In this document: positions 8,069-16,598 of the stretch, in pieces
How positions within the stretch are numbered: position 1 is the first letter of the stretch
Layout of the letters: every line of letters begins with the position of its first letter
DNA from: Methylobacterium persicinum
GTDB lineage: Bacteria > Pseudomonadota > Alphaproteobacteria > Rhizobiales > Beijerinckiaceae
DNA: 64,000 bases
Reading direction: 5' to 3'
NCBI RefSeq assembly: GCF_022179525.1
Contig: NZ_BPQX01000055.1
Location: 1-64,000, forward strand
The notes under the pieces: model-generated
The model's database searches: none
What the model was told of the DNA's origin: nothing
The model's input: the letters and a program-made list of their open reading frames with translations, nothing else
Program-made: the position numbers and the translations under genes

Positions 8069-9424
8069 ATGCTCGCCCCCGCCACTGCGCCCCCCTCACA
8101 CCGGCGGAGCTTCGTCGCCGGCTCGGTCTACGTGTTCGAGCGCTTGATGCCCGATCCGTTCGTGCTGGCCATCGGCCTCACGCTCGTCGTCGCCCTCGCC
8201 GCGTTCCTGTTCGCCCCGAACGGCGCCCCGACGGTGATCGTTTCCTCCTGGTACACGGGGGTGTTCGGCATCCTCGGCTTCGCCTTCCAGATGATCCTGA
8301 TCCTGGTGACGGGACATGCGCTCGCCCATGCCCCGCCGGTTCAGCTGGCCCTGAAGGCCCTGGTGGCGCCGATCGAGAGCCCCGGCCGGGCGGTCGTGAC
8401 CACCTTCCTCGTCGCGGCCGTCGCCTCTTGGCTGAACTGGGGCTTCGGCCTGGTGATCGGGGCCGTGCTGGCCCGTGAGGTCGCCAAGCGGGTGCGCCTC
8501 GATTTCGGCTGGCTGGTGGCGGCGGCCTATTCCGGTTGGGTGATCTGGGCGAGCGGCCCGTCGAGCTCGATCGCCCTGTCGCAGGCCACCCACGGGAACG
8601 CCCTGAACGTCGTCGAGAAGCTGACCGGCATGATCCTGCCGTTCTCGCAGACCGTGTTCACGGCCTTCAACCTCGTGCCCACCGCCCTCGTGGTGATTGT
8701 CCTGCCCTTCGTGTTCCTGCGGCTGCGCCCGCGCGAGGACGAGATGCAGGTCTTCGTACCCGGTGACGAGGCCGAGGCGCCGGCCCGGATGAGGCCCGAC
8801 ACCCCCGCCGGGCGCCTCAACCATTCGCGGCTCCTGAGCTTGTTCCTGGTGGCGCTCGGGGCCGCCTATCTCGCGATCACCTGGACGGCCAAGGGCGTGT
8901 CCCTCGATGCCAACACGGTGATCCTGATCTTCCTGATCGCGGGAATTGCGCTACACGGCTATCCCGTCGCCTACGTCGACGCCATGAAGAACGCGGCCAA
9001 GCAGACCGGTTCGATGATGCTGCAGTACCCGATCTACGGTGGCATTATGGGCATCATGGATACGACCGGGCTCGCGGCGATGATCTCCAAGGGGTTCGTG
9101 GCGATCGCGACCCAGCACACCCTGCCTTTCTGGACCTACCTCGCCTCGCTGTTCATCACCTTCCTCGTCCCGAGCGGTGGCGGACACTGGGCGGTGCAGG
9201 GCCCTTTCGCCATCCCCGCGGCTGTCTCCCTCGGCGCCTCGATCCCGGCCACCACGATGGCGGTGGCGATGGGCGAACAGGTCTCCAACATGATGCAGCC
9301 ATTCTGGGCGCTGCCCGTCGTGGCGATGGCCGGCATCGGCATCCAGCGGGTCCTCGGCTTCACGGTGGTGACTTTCGCGGTGGCGGGGGTGATCTACGGC
9401 GCCGCCCTGCTGGTGTTCGCATGA
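8069..9424 (+). CDS. AtoE-type short-chain fatty acid transporter
   Basis: 451 residues with roughly ten hydrophobic segments. SSFAGSVYVFERLMPDPF-like start, WGFGLVIGAVLAREV, IQYPIYGG-type QYPIYGGIMGIMDTTGL and PSGGGHWAVQGPF are typical of the TIGR00366/AtoE family of inner-membrane carboxylate carriers. The start at 8069 is set by GGAGG eight bases upstream, after a 65-base gap from the CoA-transferase gene. It overlaps the next gene by 4 bases. It probably imports the acid catabolised by this operon. A paralogue lies at 29423-30895. Confidence 0.85.
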   Translation: MLAPATAPPSHRRSFVAGSVYVFERLMPDPFVLAIGLTLVVALAAFLFAPNGAPTVIVSSWYTGVFGILGFAFQMILILVTGHALAHAPPVQLALKALVAPIESPGRAVVTTFLVAAVASWLNWGFGLVIGAVLAREVAKRVRLDFGWLVAAAYSGWVIWASGPSSSIALSQATHGNALNVVEKLTGMILPFSQTVFTAFNLVPTALVVIVLPFVFLRLRPREDEMQVFVPGDEAEAPARMRPDTPAGRLNHSRLLSLFLVALGAAYLAITWTAKGVSLDANTVILIFLIAGIALHGYPVAYVDAMKNAAKQTGSMMLQYPIYGGIMGIMDTTGLAAMISKGFVAIATQHTLPFWTYLASLFITFLVPSGGGHWAVQGPFAIPAAVSLGASIPATTMAVAMGEQVSNMMQPFWALPVVAMAGIGIQRVLGFTVVTFAVAGVIYGAALLVFA

Positions 9425-10293
9425 CCGCTGCGGCCGACGGGCTGGCGGTCCCGAACTCGGCGGGCACCGCGCCGCCAGCTAGCCGGCCGGCGCCGCCGGA
9501 CGCCTGCGATGCCCATTTCCATGTGCTCGACCCGCGCTTCCCCTCGCCGGACGCGTGGCGCCCGGAGGGGATGACGCTCGCCGATTACGGGAGGCTCCAG
9601 ACCCGGATCGGGACCCGCCGGGGCGTGCTCGTGCAGGCCAAGTACCACCGCACCGATCCTGCCTGCCTCCTCGATGCCCTGGCCCGGATGGGCGGCGACG
9701 GGCGCGGCATCGCAGTGGTCCACCCGAACGTGACAGATGCTGAGCTGCGGCGCCTCCATGCCGGGGGCGTGCGCGGCCTGCGATTCAGCCTGTGGAATCC
9801 GGCCGATACGGTGACGACGATCGAGATGATCGCCCCGCTCGGCCCTCGGATCGCCGACCTCGGCTGGCACGTGCAGCTCCACCTGTCGGCGGCCCAGATC
9901 CTGGACCACGCCGGGTTGATCGCGCGCCTGCCCTGTTCGGTGGTGATCGACCACATGGGCCGCCTTCCCCCACGGCAGGGACCGGACCACCCGGCCTTCG
10001 CGGCGATCGCCCGGCTCGTCGAGGGGGGACGCACCTGGGTGAAGCTGTCGGGGGCCTACCTCAATACCGAGGATGGTCCACCCGATTACGCCGACGCGAC
10101 CCGGATCGCCCGGTCCTTCGTGCGGCTGGCGCCCGAGCGCCTCGTCTGGGGCAGCGACTGGCCGCACGTCACAGAAGCGCACAAGCCCGACGATGCGGTG
10201 CTGTTCGATCTCCTGTCCGACTGGGCCGGCAGCGGCGCCGCCCGGGACAGGATCCTGGTGGACAATCCGGCTACGCTCTACGGCTTCATCTGA
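9421..10293 (+). CDS. Amidohydrolase family protein, 2-pyrone-4,6-dicarboxylate lactonase (LigI)-like
   Basis: 290 residues. The N-terminal HxH motif (DAHFHVLDP), VVIDHMGR mid-protein, KLSGAY and the late WGSDWPH Asp/His motif match the COG3618 amidohydrolases that include LigI, which opens the lactone 2-pyrone-4,6-dicarboxylate to 4-oxalomesaconate. A cytosolic TIM-barrel hydrolase is expected. The ATGA start overlaps the transporter stop. Other lactone hydrolases (L-fucono- or rhamnono-lactonase) share this fold, so the substrate is inferred from the aromatic-acid genes at 18-19 kb. Confidence 0.75.
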   Translation: MTAAADGLAVPNSAGTAPPASRPAPPDACDAHFHVLDPRFPSPDAWRPEGMTLADYGRLQTRIGTRRGVLVQAKYHRTDPACLLDALARMGGDGRGIAVVHPNVTDAELRRLHAGGVRGLRFSLWNPADTVTTIEMIAPLGPRIADLGWHVQLHLSAAQILDHAGLIARLPCSVVIDHMGRLPPRQGPDHPAFAAIARLVEGGRTWVKLSGAYLNTEDGPPDYADATRIARSFVRLAPERLVWGSDWPHVTEAHKPDDAVLFDLLSDWAGSGAARDRILVDNPATLYGFI

Positions 10294-10303
10294 CGAGGCA
10301 CCG

Positions 10304-11767
10304 ATGCGCTCACCCGTCGAACCCTCGCGCCGCCAAATCGCGTCCTGGCTCGCCGCGGGGGCTGCCTCCGGCCTAATGCCGGGCTCGGCGGCGGCCGATC
10401 CCGGCGGGGAGCCTCCCCTGGCCGACCGCCTCGCCGGCTACGCCCATGCCCTGCGCTTCGAGGACCTCGCTCCCGACACCGTCGAGGCAGTCAAGGTCCA
10501 TCTGATCGACGCCCTCGGGTGCGGGCTCGCCGCCCTGGATGCCGGCCCGGTTCGGATCTGCCGGGAGGTCGCGCTCGCGGATGGGGCAGGCTCCGCCACC
10601 ATCCTTGGCACCAGCCGGCGCACCAGCCCAGACCTAGCTGCCTTCGCCAACGGCGTCGCGATCCGCTATGAGGACTTCAACGACGTCTATGTCGGGCGGG
10701 AGCCCGGCCATCCGAGCGATAACATCTCCGCCTGCCTCGCGGTGGCTGAGGCCGAGGGCGCAACCGGCCGTGAGCTGGTCACGGCGATCGCCCTCGCCTA
10801 CGAGATCGACTGCCGTCTCCTCGACGCCGCGGAGGTCACGGGGCGGGGCTGGGATCACCCCGTCTACAGCCTGCCCGCCGCGGCGCTCGCCGCCGGCCAA
10901 TTGATGCACCTCGCGCCCGAAGCCCTGACCCAGGCCGTTAACCTTGCGATCAATGGGCACATCGCTCTGAATCAGACCCGCGTCCAGACGCTCTCGGACT
11001 GGAAGGGGGTCGCCGATGCCGAGGCAACCCGCGCGGGTGTATTCGCAGCGAGGCTCGCCCGCGCCGGCCTTAGCGGGCCCGCTCCGATCTTCGAGGGCCG
11101 TGCCGGGTTCTTCAAGCAGGTCTCCGGCCCATTCACGGTCGATGTCGCGGAATTCGGCGGGGCGGGGCGACCCTTCCGGGTCACGCGATGCGGGATCAAG
11201 CCCTATCCGGCGCAGGTCTACTGCCTGACGGCGATCCCGGCCGCCATCGCGGTGGCGTCGGAAGCCGGCGGGACCGCCACCATCCGCGACCTGCACATCG
11301 ACACGACTCATCTCGGCTACGTCACCGCCGGCCGGGATCGGGAGAAATGGCGCCCGGCCACGAAGGACACCGCCGATCACAGCCTGCCCTATATCACGGC
11401 GCGGGCATTGCTCGACGGCGCGATCACCAACGACAGCTACGCCCCCGACAAGCTGAGCGATCCCGCGCTGCTGGCCCTCATCGACCGGATCACCGTCGCC
11501 GAGGATCCCGCCCTTACGGCCCTCCAACCGAGGGCGGTGCCGAATCGCATCACTGCGAAACTGACAGATGGGCGCGAGATCGTCCGCCAAATCGATGACG
11601 TGCCGGGCTTCGTGGCGCGGCCGATGACCCGCGTCGACGTGGAACGCAAGTTCCGAATGAATGCGGGCAAGCGCCTCGACGAGCGCCGGATCCGACAAGC
11701 TCTTGAAGCCTTCTGGGCAATCGAAACGCGGCACGACCTTACCGGCGTCATGGCGCTCCTAGCTTAA
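10304..11767 (+). CDS. MmgE/PrpD family protein with Tat-type signal peptide
   Basis: 487 residues. Residues 1-35 form a twin-arginine leader (SRRQIASWLAAGAASGL, then AAA before the mature part). The MmgE/PrpD fold follows (LIDALGCGLAALDAG, ANGVAIRYEDFNDVY, GHPSDNISACLAVAEA, WKGVADAEATRAGVFAA). Family members are 2-methylcitrate dehydratases, cis-aconitate decarboxylases and related enzymes, normally cytosolic. It starts 10 bases after the amidohydrolase gene and is the last gene of the operon. The Tat leader predicts periplasmic location, which is unusual; see the second example at 15141-16598. Confidence 0.85.
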   Translation: MRSPVEPSRRQIASWLAAGAASGLMPGSAAADPGGEPPLADRLAGYAHALRFEDLAPDTVEAVKVHLIDALGCGLAALDAGPVRICREVALADGAGSATILGTSRRTSPDLAAFANGVAIRYEDFNDVYVGREPGHPSDNISACLAVAEAEGATGRELVTAIALAYEIDCRLLDAAEVTGRGWDHPVYSLPAAALAAGQLMHLAPEALTQAVNLAINGHIALNQTRVQTLSDWKGVADAEATRAGVFAARLARAGLSGPAPIFEGRAGFFKQVSGPFTVDVAEFGGAGRPFRVTRCGIKPYPAQVYCLTAIPAAIAVASEAGGTATIRDLHIDTTHLGYVTAGRDREKWRPATKDTADHSLPYITARALLDGAITNDSYAPDKLSDPALLALIDRITVAEDPALTALQPRAVPNRITAKLTDGREIVRQIDDVPGFVARPMTRVDVERKFRMNAGKRLDERRIRQALEAFWAIETRHDLTGVMALLA

Positions 11768-12113
11768 GCGAGCGACTGCGTTGCGCGCGAGTTCGAAGCG
11801 CGCCGGTATGCTTCTCGGCGCCCAACCACGAGATGGGTGCAAAGCCGAAAGCGGGATCGAACGATTGTCGAGATTTCGCTCGGCAGCAGTCCGTCCGCTT
11901 CTGCGTCTCGCTTCCTCCGAGGCCGCTAGTCCGCTTGCGGCCATGCTCTGCCATTGCGCCGCGCGCGCATGAGCGTCCGGGCTGGGCGATTTTGGGACGG
12001 TCCGCTCACAGACAGAATTGCGTCGCAGCGGACGTAAATGGCCACCAATTGTTTGTCCGCCGCCAATCGTCCTCTTGGATTGGGGCTGTGAGGCATTCGA
12101 ACGGGTTCGCCGC
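11768..12113. other. Intergenic region of 346 bases, no gene seen
   Basis: Lies between the convergent MmgE/PrpD gene (+) and the DJ-1 family gene (-). Frames are stop-interrupted and unlike any known family. No strong terminator hairpin was found by eye. Confidence 0.5.
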
Positions 12114-12773
12114 TCACGCAAGTAGCCTTTCCCGCTCCCGTCGTGAGCCGGCCATCCGGGTTTTGGCGGCCTCAACGATCGCTGCTGAGGCCGTGTCGGG
12201 CGTTCCAGCGTTGAAAGGGGGCGCAGGCGCATATTCCAAGGCGAGCTGGATCGTCTCGGCTTCCTCACGCCCGAGAAGCTCCGCCACGACGGCCAACCCG
12301 AAGTCGATACCGGACGTCACGCCCCCCGCGGTGATCAGGGACCCATCCCGGACGACGCGCTCTGCGACCGGGATCGCGCCGAGCAGGGGAAGAAGGTCCA
12401 TCGCATTCCAATGCGTCGCAGCACGCTTGCCGCGGAGAATTCCCGCCCTGCCCAGAACGAGCGCCCCAGTGCAGACCGAAGTGACGAAACGAGCCTTTGC
12501 TGCCTTGTCGCGGACAAAGGCAAGCACCGGCTCGTCGGTCAAGATCGCGTTCACCCCGCCGCCTCCCGGTACGCAAAGGACATCGAAGTTCGGGGCCTCG
12601 GCGAATGTCATGTCGGGGATCAGGGTAAGCCCAGCGGACGAGCGGATTGGTTGCGTGTCTCTCCAGACGAGATGGACGCTCGCGCCCTTGGCGGAGGCGA
12701 ACACCTCGTAGGGCCCGGTGAGATCGAGCTGCTGGACGCCGGGAAAGCAGAGAATGCCGAAACGAAGGGTCAT
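12114..12773 (-). CDS. DJ-1/PfpI family protein, isonitrile hydratase-like
   Basis: 219 residues, a complete DJ-1/PfpI (class I glutamine amidotransferase-like) domain. FPGVQQLDLTGPYEVF is the conserved start, and the nucleophile elbow is SVCTGALVLG with Cys near residue 101. ATHWN and GGVTSGIDFGLAVV are as in cyclohexyl-isocyanide hydratase (InhA), which turns isonitriles into N-substituted formamides. The ATG at 12773 begins the homology. It diverges from a GlxA-type AraC regulator 74 bases away, which probably controls it. The exact substrate is inferred. Confidence 0.8.
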   Translation of the reverse strand: MTLRFGILCFPGVQQLDLTGPYEVFASAKGASVHLVWRDTQPIRSSAGLTLIPDMTFAEAPNFDVLCVPGGGGVNAILTDEPVLAFVRDKAAKARFVTSVCTGALVLGRAGILRGKRAATHWNAMDLLPLLGAIPVAERVVRDGSLITAGGVTSGIDFGLAVVAELLGREEAETIQLALEYAPAPPFNAGTPDTASAAIVEAAKTRMAGSRRERERLLA

Positions 12774-12847
12774 GTATCGGGTCCTGTCTTGACGCACCGA
12801 CCCTAGCGCGGGACCAGTTGGCCATTGCGCCAATCATCGCTCGTTTC

Positions 12848-13816
12848 ATGCCAATGCGAGAGAAGCCTGCCCATCGCGTCGAAATCTTGGCTTTTGCCAA
12901 GGGACAAATCCTGGACGTCACGGGACCGGCACAGGTTTTCGCCACGGCCAACGACCTGACACCCCCGAGCATGCCCAGGCCCTATGAGGTCGCGCTCGTG
13001 TCACTCGAGCCGGATGTCGTGACCAGTTCTGGCGTGGTGTTGAAGCCCGAGGCGGCGGCTTGCCAAAGCTCGCTGGGAACGTTGATCGTATCCGGCGGCT
13101 ACGGTGTGGACGCAGCTCGCCGCAATAAGGTGCTGATCGACTGGATCCGTCGGCGGGCATCGATGGCTGAGCGCACCGCCTCCGTCTGCAGCGGAGCGTT
13201 TCTTTTGGCCGAGGCCGGGCTTCTGGATGGGCGGCGAGCAGTGACGCACTGGCAGCGCTGCGCGGAATTTCAGGGGCGCTATCCAGCAGTGCGTCTCGAC
13301 CCTGATCCCATCTTCGTGCGCGACGGAGAGATCTGGACCTCAGCAGGCGTCACGGCGGGGATCGATCTCGCACTTGCCATGGTCGAGGAAGATCTGGGCC
13401 GCCCGCTGGCGTTGGCAGTGGCACGACAGCTCGTGGTGTTCCTCAAGCGTCCTGGCGGTCAAGCACAGTTCAGCGACGCGCTTACGCTTCAAGCGTCGGA
13501 CCAAACTTTCGCGGAGCTGCATGCTTGGATCGCCACTCATCTAGGCGGCGACTTGGCGCTCACCACACTGGCCGAGCGCGCCGGCATGAGCCTTCGCACG
13601 TTCTGTCGCCGCTATCGGCGCGGGACGGGTCGCACGCCGAGCGAAGGGGTCGAGCTCATCCGTTTGGAAAGGGCCCGACAGCTTTTGGAGGAGGGTGCGA
13701 GCGTGACACGAACAGCCACCCGCTGCGGCTTCCGCTCCACGGAAACGATGCGACGGGCATTCCTACGCCATTTGGGCGTCGGCCCGAGCGCCTACCGTGA
13801 CCGGTTCCATGGGTGA
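12848..13816 (+). CDS. GlxA family transcriptional regulator (DJ-1 domain plus AraC HTH)
   Basis: About 322 residues. Residues 1-190 form a DJ-1/PfpI-like sensor (ILDVTGPAQVFATAN, SVCSGAFLLAEAGLL, AVTHWQRC). Residues 220-320 form an AraC DNA-binding domain with two helix-turn-helices (LTTLAERAGMSLRTFCRRYRR, then CGFRSTETMRRAF). The ATG at 12848 is favoured over a TTG at 12818; an ATG at 12854 is also possible. It is divergent from the isonitrile-hydratase-like gene, its most likely target. Confidence 0.88.
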   Translation: MPMREKPAHRVEILAFAKGQILDVTGPAQVFATANDLTPPSMPRPYEVALVSLEPDVVTSSGVVLKPEAAACQSSLGTLIVSGGYGVDAARRNKVLIDWIRRRASMAERTASVCSGAFLLAEAGLLDGRRAVTHWQRCAEFQGRYPAVRLDPDPIFVRDGEIWTSAGVTAGIDLALAMVEEDLGRPLALAVARQLVVFLKRPGGQAQFSDALTLQASDQTFAELHAWIATHLGGDLALTTLAERAGMSLRTFCRRYRRGTGRTPSEGVELIRLERARQLLEEGASVTRTATRCGFRSTETMRRAFLRHLGVGPSAYRDRFHG

Positions 13817-13828
13817 CATGGAGGAGGC

Positions 13829-14253
13829 GATGTCCGCCAGGTCTGGGCCATTCGGTTCTGGCTCGACCGCGAAAGGCGCGTGCGCGATCCCGCGATGGGG
13901 GATCTCGCCGTCGACGGCAGGCTGCGAGGCTGTGGCCTCATCATTCACCGCAGGACAGGCCGGCCGGTGCAATTCGGATCGCTCCCCCGCGCCGGGACCA
14001 GCGTCCTGTCATGGCCGGGAACCATAGGCGGAATAATCGACGACTGTGCCATCCCAAGGAGGCGCAACGGCGTCGCGCACATCACCCCCCCCCGCCGTTT
14101 GCACGCATTCTCGGTGGGCGGGTCAAAGGCATCGGGCTGTGCAGCGAGGACGACGGAACCTCTTCCCACCGTCGCACTCAGACATCGCCGCTCTGGAATG
14201 GGCACGGCCGCAGGCGCGTGCGCAACCTGCTGCACGGTCTGACCGGCGAAATC
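13829..14253 (+). pseudogene. Decayed tyrosine recombinase (phage integrase family) remnant
   Basis: Pieces of one integrase appear in order but in changing frames. VRQVWAIRFWLDRERR and GDLAVDGRLRGC come first; HRRTGRPVQF follows after an apparent internal deletion; FARILGGRVKGIGL is in a second frame; finally SSHRRTQTSPLWNGHG and RRRVRNLLHG match the catalytic-domain GTHSLRRTKA...RAVQLLLGH region. Frameshifts and missing segments make it non-functional. It abuts the 3' end of the slipin gene. The family identification rests on memory of conserved segments, not an alignment. Confidence 0.72.
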
Positions 14254-15024
14254 TCAATCGGCGGTCTTGTTGCCCGATCCGGCGATCTTCGCGGCCGCGT
14301 GCAGGAGCTCGACGGGGAGCATGGCGATGATCGTGCTGTTGTGCTCGACGCCGATCTCCGTGAGCGTCTGCAGCCGACGGAGTTCCAGGGCGCCTGGCGC
14401 GGTCGCGATCGTGGCGGCCGCCTCGGCGAGCTTCTGCGCGGCCTCGTTCTCCCCCTCCGCCTTGATGATGCGTGCCCGCTTCTCGCGGATGGCCTCGGCC
14501 TCGCGGGCGATGGCGCGCTGCATCTGCTCGGGGATGTCGACATCCTTGATCTCGACCGCATCGACCTCGATGCCCCACCGCTCCGCGGCCGCGGAGAGCA
14601 GTTCGAGGAGCCGCCGGTTGATGGCGATGCGATCCTTCAGCATCTGATCGAGGTCGCTCTGGCCGATGGCGTCGCGCATCCCGGTCTCCGCCGCCTGGAT
14701 CACCGCGACGCGCCAATTCTCGACCGCCGTGACCACGCGGGCGGGATCGACCGCCCGATACCAGAGCACGGCATTGACCCGCACGGCGACGCCGTCGCGG
14801 GTGATCGTCTCCTGCGTCTCGAGCTGGACCGTGATCGTCCGGGTATCGACCTTCATGACGCGGTCGACGAACGGGATCAGCCAGTACCAGCCGGGCCCCT
14901 TCGTCGTTCCCAGGCGGCCGAGGCGAAAGAGTACCGCCCGCTCGTATTCCTGGTTGATGCCGAGCGTCTTGAGCGCGAGCCCCAGGACGACGACGACCAA
15001 GGTGGCGATGATCGCGTATTCCAT
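14254..15024 (-). CDS. Slipin / SPFH-Band 7 domain membrane protein
   Basis: 256 residues. One N-terminal transmembrane helix (residues 3-20) precedes a Band 7/SPFH domain (NQEYERAVLFRLGR, GPGWYWLIPFVDRVMKVDTR, VNAVLWYR, DQMLKDR) and an alanine/glutamate-rich coiled-coil tail. The order and length match bacterial slipins (stomatin-like), which scaffold inner-membrane microdomains. The NfeD partner that often accompanies slipins is not next to it. It stands alone between a decayed integrase and an MmgE/PrpD gene. Confidence 0.88.
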   Translation of the reverse strand: MEYAIIATLVVVVLGLALKTLGINQEYERAVLFRLGRLGTTKGPGWYWLIPFVDRVMKVDTRTITVQLETQETITRDGVAVRVNAVLWYRAVDPARVVTAVENWRVAVIQAAETGMRDAIGQSDLDQMLKDRIAINRRLLELLSAAAERWGIEVDAVEIKDVDIPEQMQRAIAREAEAIREKRARIIKAEGENEAAQKLAEAAATIATAPGALELRRLQTLTEIGVEHNSTIIAMLPVELLHAAAKIAGSGNKTAD

Positions 15025-15140
15025 GTCGCGCTCTCCGGTCCTGCGGATCCAGCTGGAGCGGATACGCCCGCGATCATACCGCGCCCGGCCGGCGAAAGCC
15101 GATCCGGTTCCGCTGCGGCGGAGCGCCCTTCGGTTTGGCG

Positions 15141-16598
15141 TCAGGGTGCGATCAAATTCCGTAACCCGCGGACGTCAGAAAGGTTTTCGAGGTCGTTGAC
15201 CTGCGCGATCAGCGCGTCCGCGCGCGGCGCCCCCAGCACCGGCGCGATCAGATCGCGCACCTTTGCGTTCACCCGCTCCGTGGTCAGGGGGTTCTCCTTG
15301 GTTCCGGGTGGGAACTTCGTGACGTGTTCGAGCCGCCTCCCGTCCGCGAGGAACAGCTCGACCCGCGCGCTGCGCGGGGCCTCCCGCATCATCAGGGCCG
15401 GATCGCCCAGCACCTCGACCTTTTCCCGCACGGCGCGGATCGAGGGGTCCTGCATCAGGCTCGCATCGTGGCTGTCGCTGAAGGAGACGGCCCCCTTCAC
15501 GAGCGCAAGCGCAACAAGGTGCTGGCAGTTCACATCCGGCATGGCACTGTGGCCGACGATGCCCACAGCGTCGGTCGGCAGGTGCACGACGACCCGCTGC
15601 ACATCGGCGGCGCGCAGGTCGTAGCGCTCGCGCAAGGTCAGCGTGGCATCGAGGGGCGACTGGATCGGATACCCGACCGAGAAGGTCTTGATCGCGGTCT
15701 CGGTCACGAAATAGCGGCTCCCGAGCCCGTCCAGCATCGCCTCGGGCTTCGGGTCGGTCGAGAGCGCGATGAACAGGTTGTGCGTGCCGTCGAGGACGTC
15801 CGCGACCCCGGTGAGGCCGGCCTGGACCATGGTGACGGCGGTGACGCCGTTGCGGGCGCCCATCCCGGCGAAATCGAAGGCCTTCTCGATATGGTCCTCG
15901 TCCTTGACCCAGCTCCAGAGCCCGGAGACCTGCTGGGCGGCGTAGGAGAGCGCGAAGCGCGTGCTCCGTTCGTCGAGGCGGGCGAGGGCCGCCGCCGCGC
16001 CGAGTGCCCCGAAGGTGGAGCTCGTCCCCTCTGCGCTCCGGTGGGAGCCCCGGACGAGATCCGGCCCGAGCGCCAGGAGGAGGCGGCAGCAGAGGTCGTA
16101 GCCGAGCGCCACAGCGCGGATCATCTCCAACCCGGAGCGGCCCTCCTTCTCGGCCATGGCGAGCGCCGCCGGCACGGTGGCCGAGCCCGGATGCGCCTTC
16201 GTGACGGGCTCGAAATCGTCCGTCTCGTCGGAATGGGCGCACATGGCGTTCGCCAGCGCCGCGTTGATCGCCGTTGTGCGCAGGTTCGAAGCCACGATCG
16301 TGGCCTCCTCGACCCCGCCGAGGCCACGCACATAGGCCATCGCCATCTCGCCGGGCCGCATGCGGGCACCGGAGATCATGGCGCCGAGCGTGTCGAGGAT
16401 GCGGTGCTTGCAGGCGAGCGTCACCTCCTGTGGAAGCGGCCGGTCGCGGGCCTCGACCATGTAGCGGGCGAGCCGCCCGGTGATCTCCGCCCCGGCCGGG
16501 GCCGCCCGGGCCGGTAAGGCGGCGGCGGCGAGGAGGCTACCTGCCCCCTGCAGGAGGCGTCGTCGGGCGGGGCCGCGTGCCGAGGCGTTGCGGGTCAT
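15141..16598 (-). CDS. MmgE/PrpD family protein with Tat-type signal peptide (second copy)
   Basis: 485 residues. The leader GPARRRLLQGAGSLLAAAA ending near ARAAPA is a twin-arginine signal. The MmgE/PrpD fold follows (HRILDTLGAMISGA, MCAHSDETDDFEPVTKAHP with catalytic-region Asp/His, SFSDSHD, KFPPGTKENPLT). Overall identity to the copy at 10304-11767 looks low by eye, so it is a distant paralogue. It is the last gene of a run with an MFS carrier, a LigK-type aldolase and a GalB-type hydratase; it could serve an isomerase or hydratase step. The start overlaps the MFS stop by 4 bases. Confidence 0.85.
   Translation of the reverse strand: MTRNASARGPARRRLLQGAGSLLAAAALPARAAPAGAEITGRLARYMVEARDRPLPQEVTLACKHRILDTLGAMISGARMRPGEMAMAYVRGLGGVEEATIVASNLRTTAINAALANAMCAHSDETDDFEPVTKAHPGSATVPAALAMAEKEGRSGLEMIRAVALGYDLCCRLLLALGPDLVRGSHRSAEGTSSTFGALGAAAALARLDERSTRFALSYAAQQVSGLWSWVKDEDHIEKAFDFAGMGARNGVTAVTMVQAGLTGVADVLDGTHNLFIALSTDPKPEAMLDGLGSRYFVTETAIKTFSVGYPIQSPLDATLTLRERYDLRAADVQRVVVHLPTDAVGIVGHSAMPDVNCQHLVALALVKGAVSFSDSHDASLMQDPSIRAVREKVEVLGDPALMMREAPRSARVELFLADGRRLEHVTKFPPGTKENPLTTERVNAKVRDLIAPVLGAPRADALIAQVNDLENLSDVRGLRNLIAP

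Noticed and set aside
8096-8824. Minus-strand open frame inside the AtoE transporter gene
   Set aside because: Low-complexity, His/Gly/Asp-rich translation opposite a clear membrane protein gene; a shadow frame.
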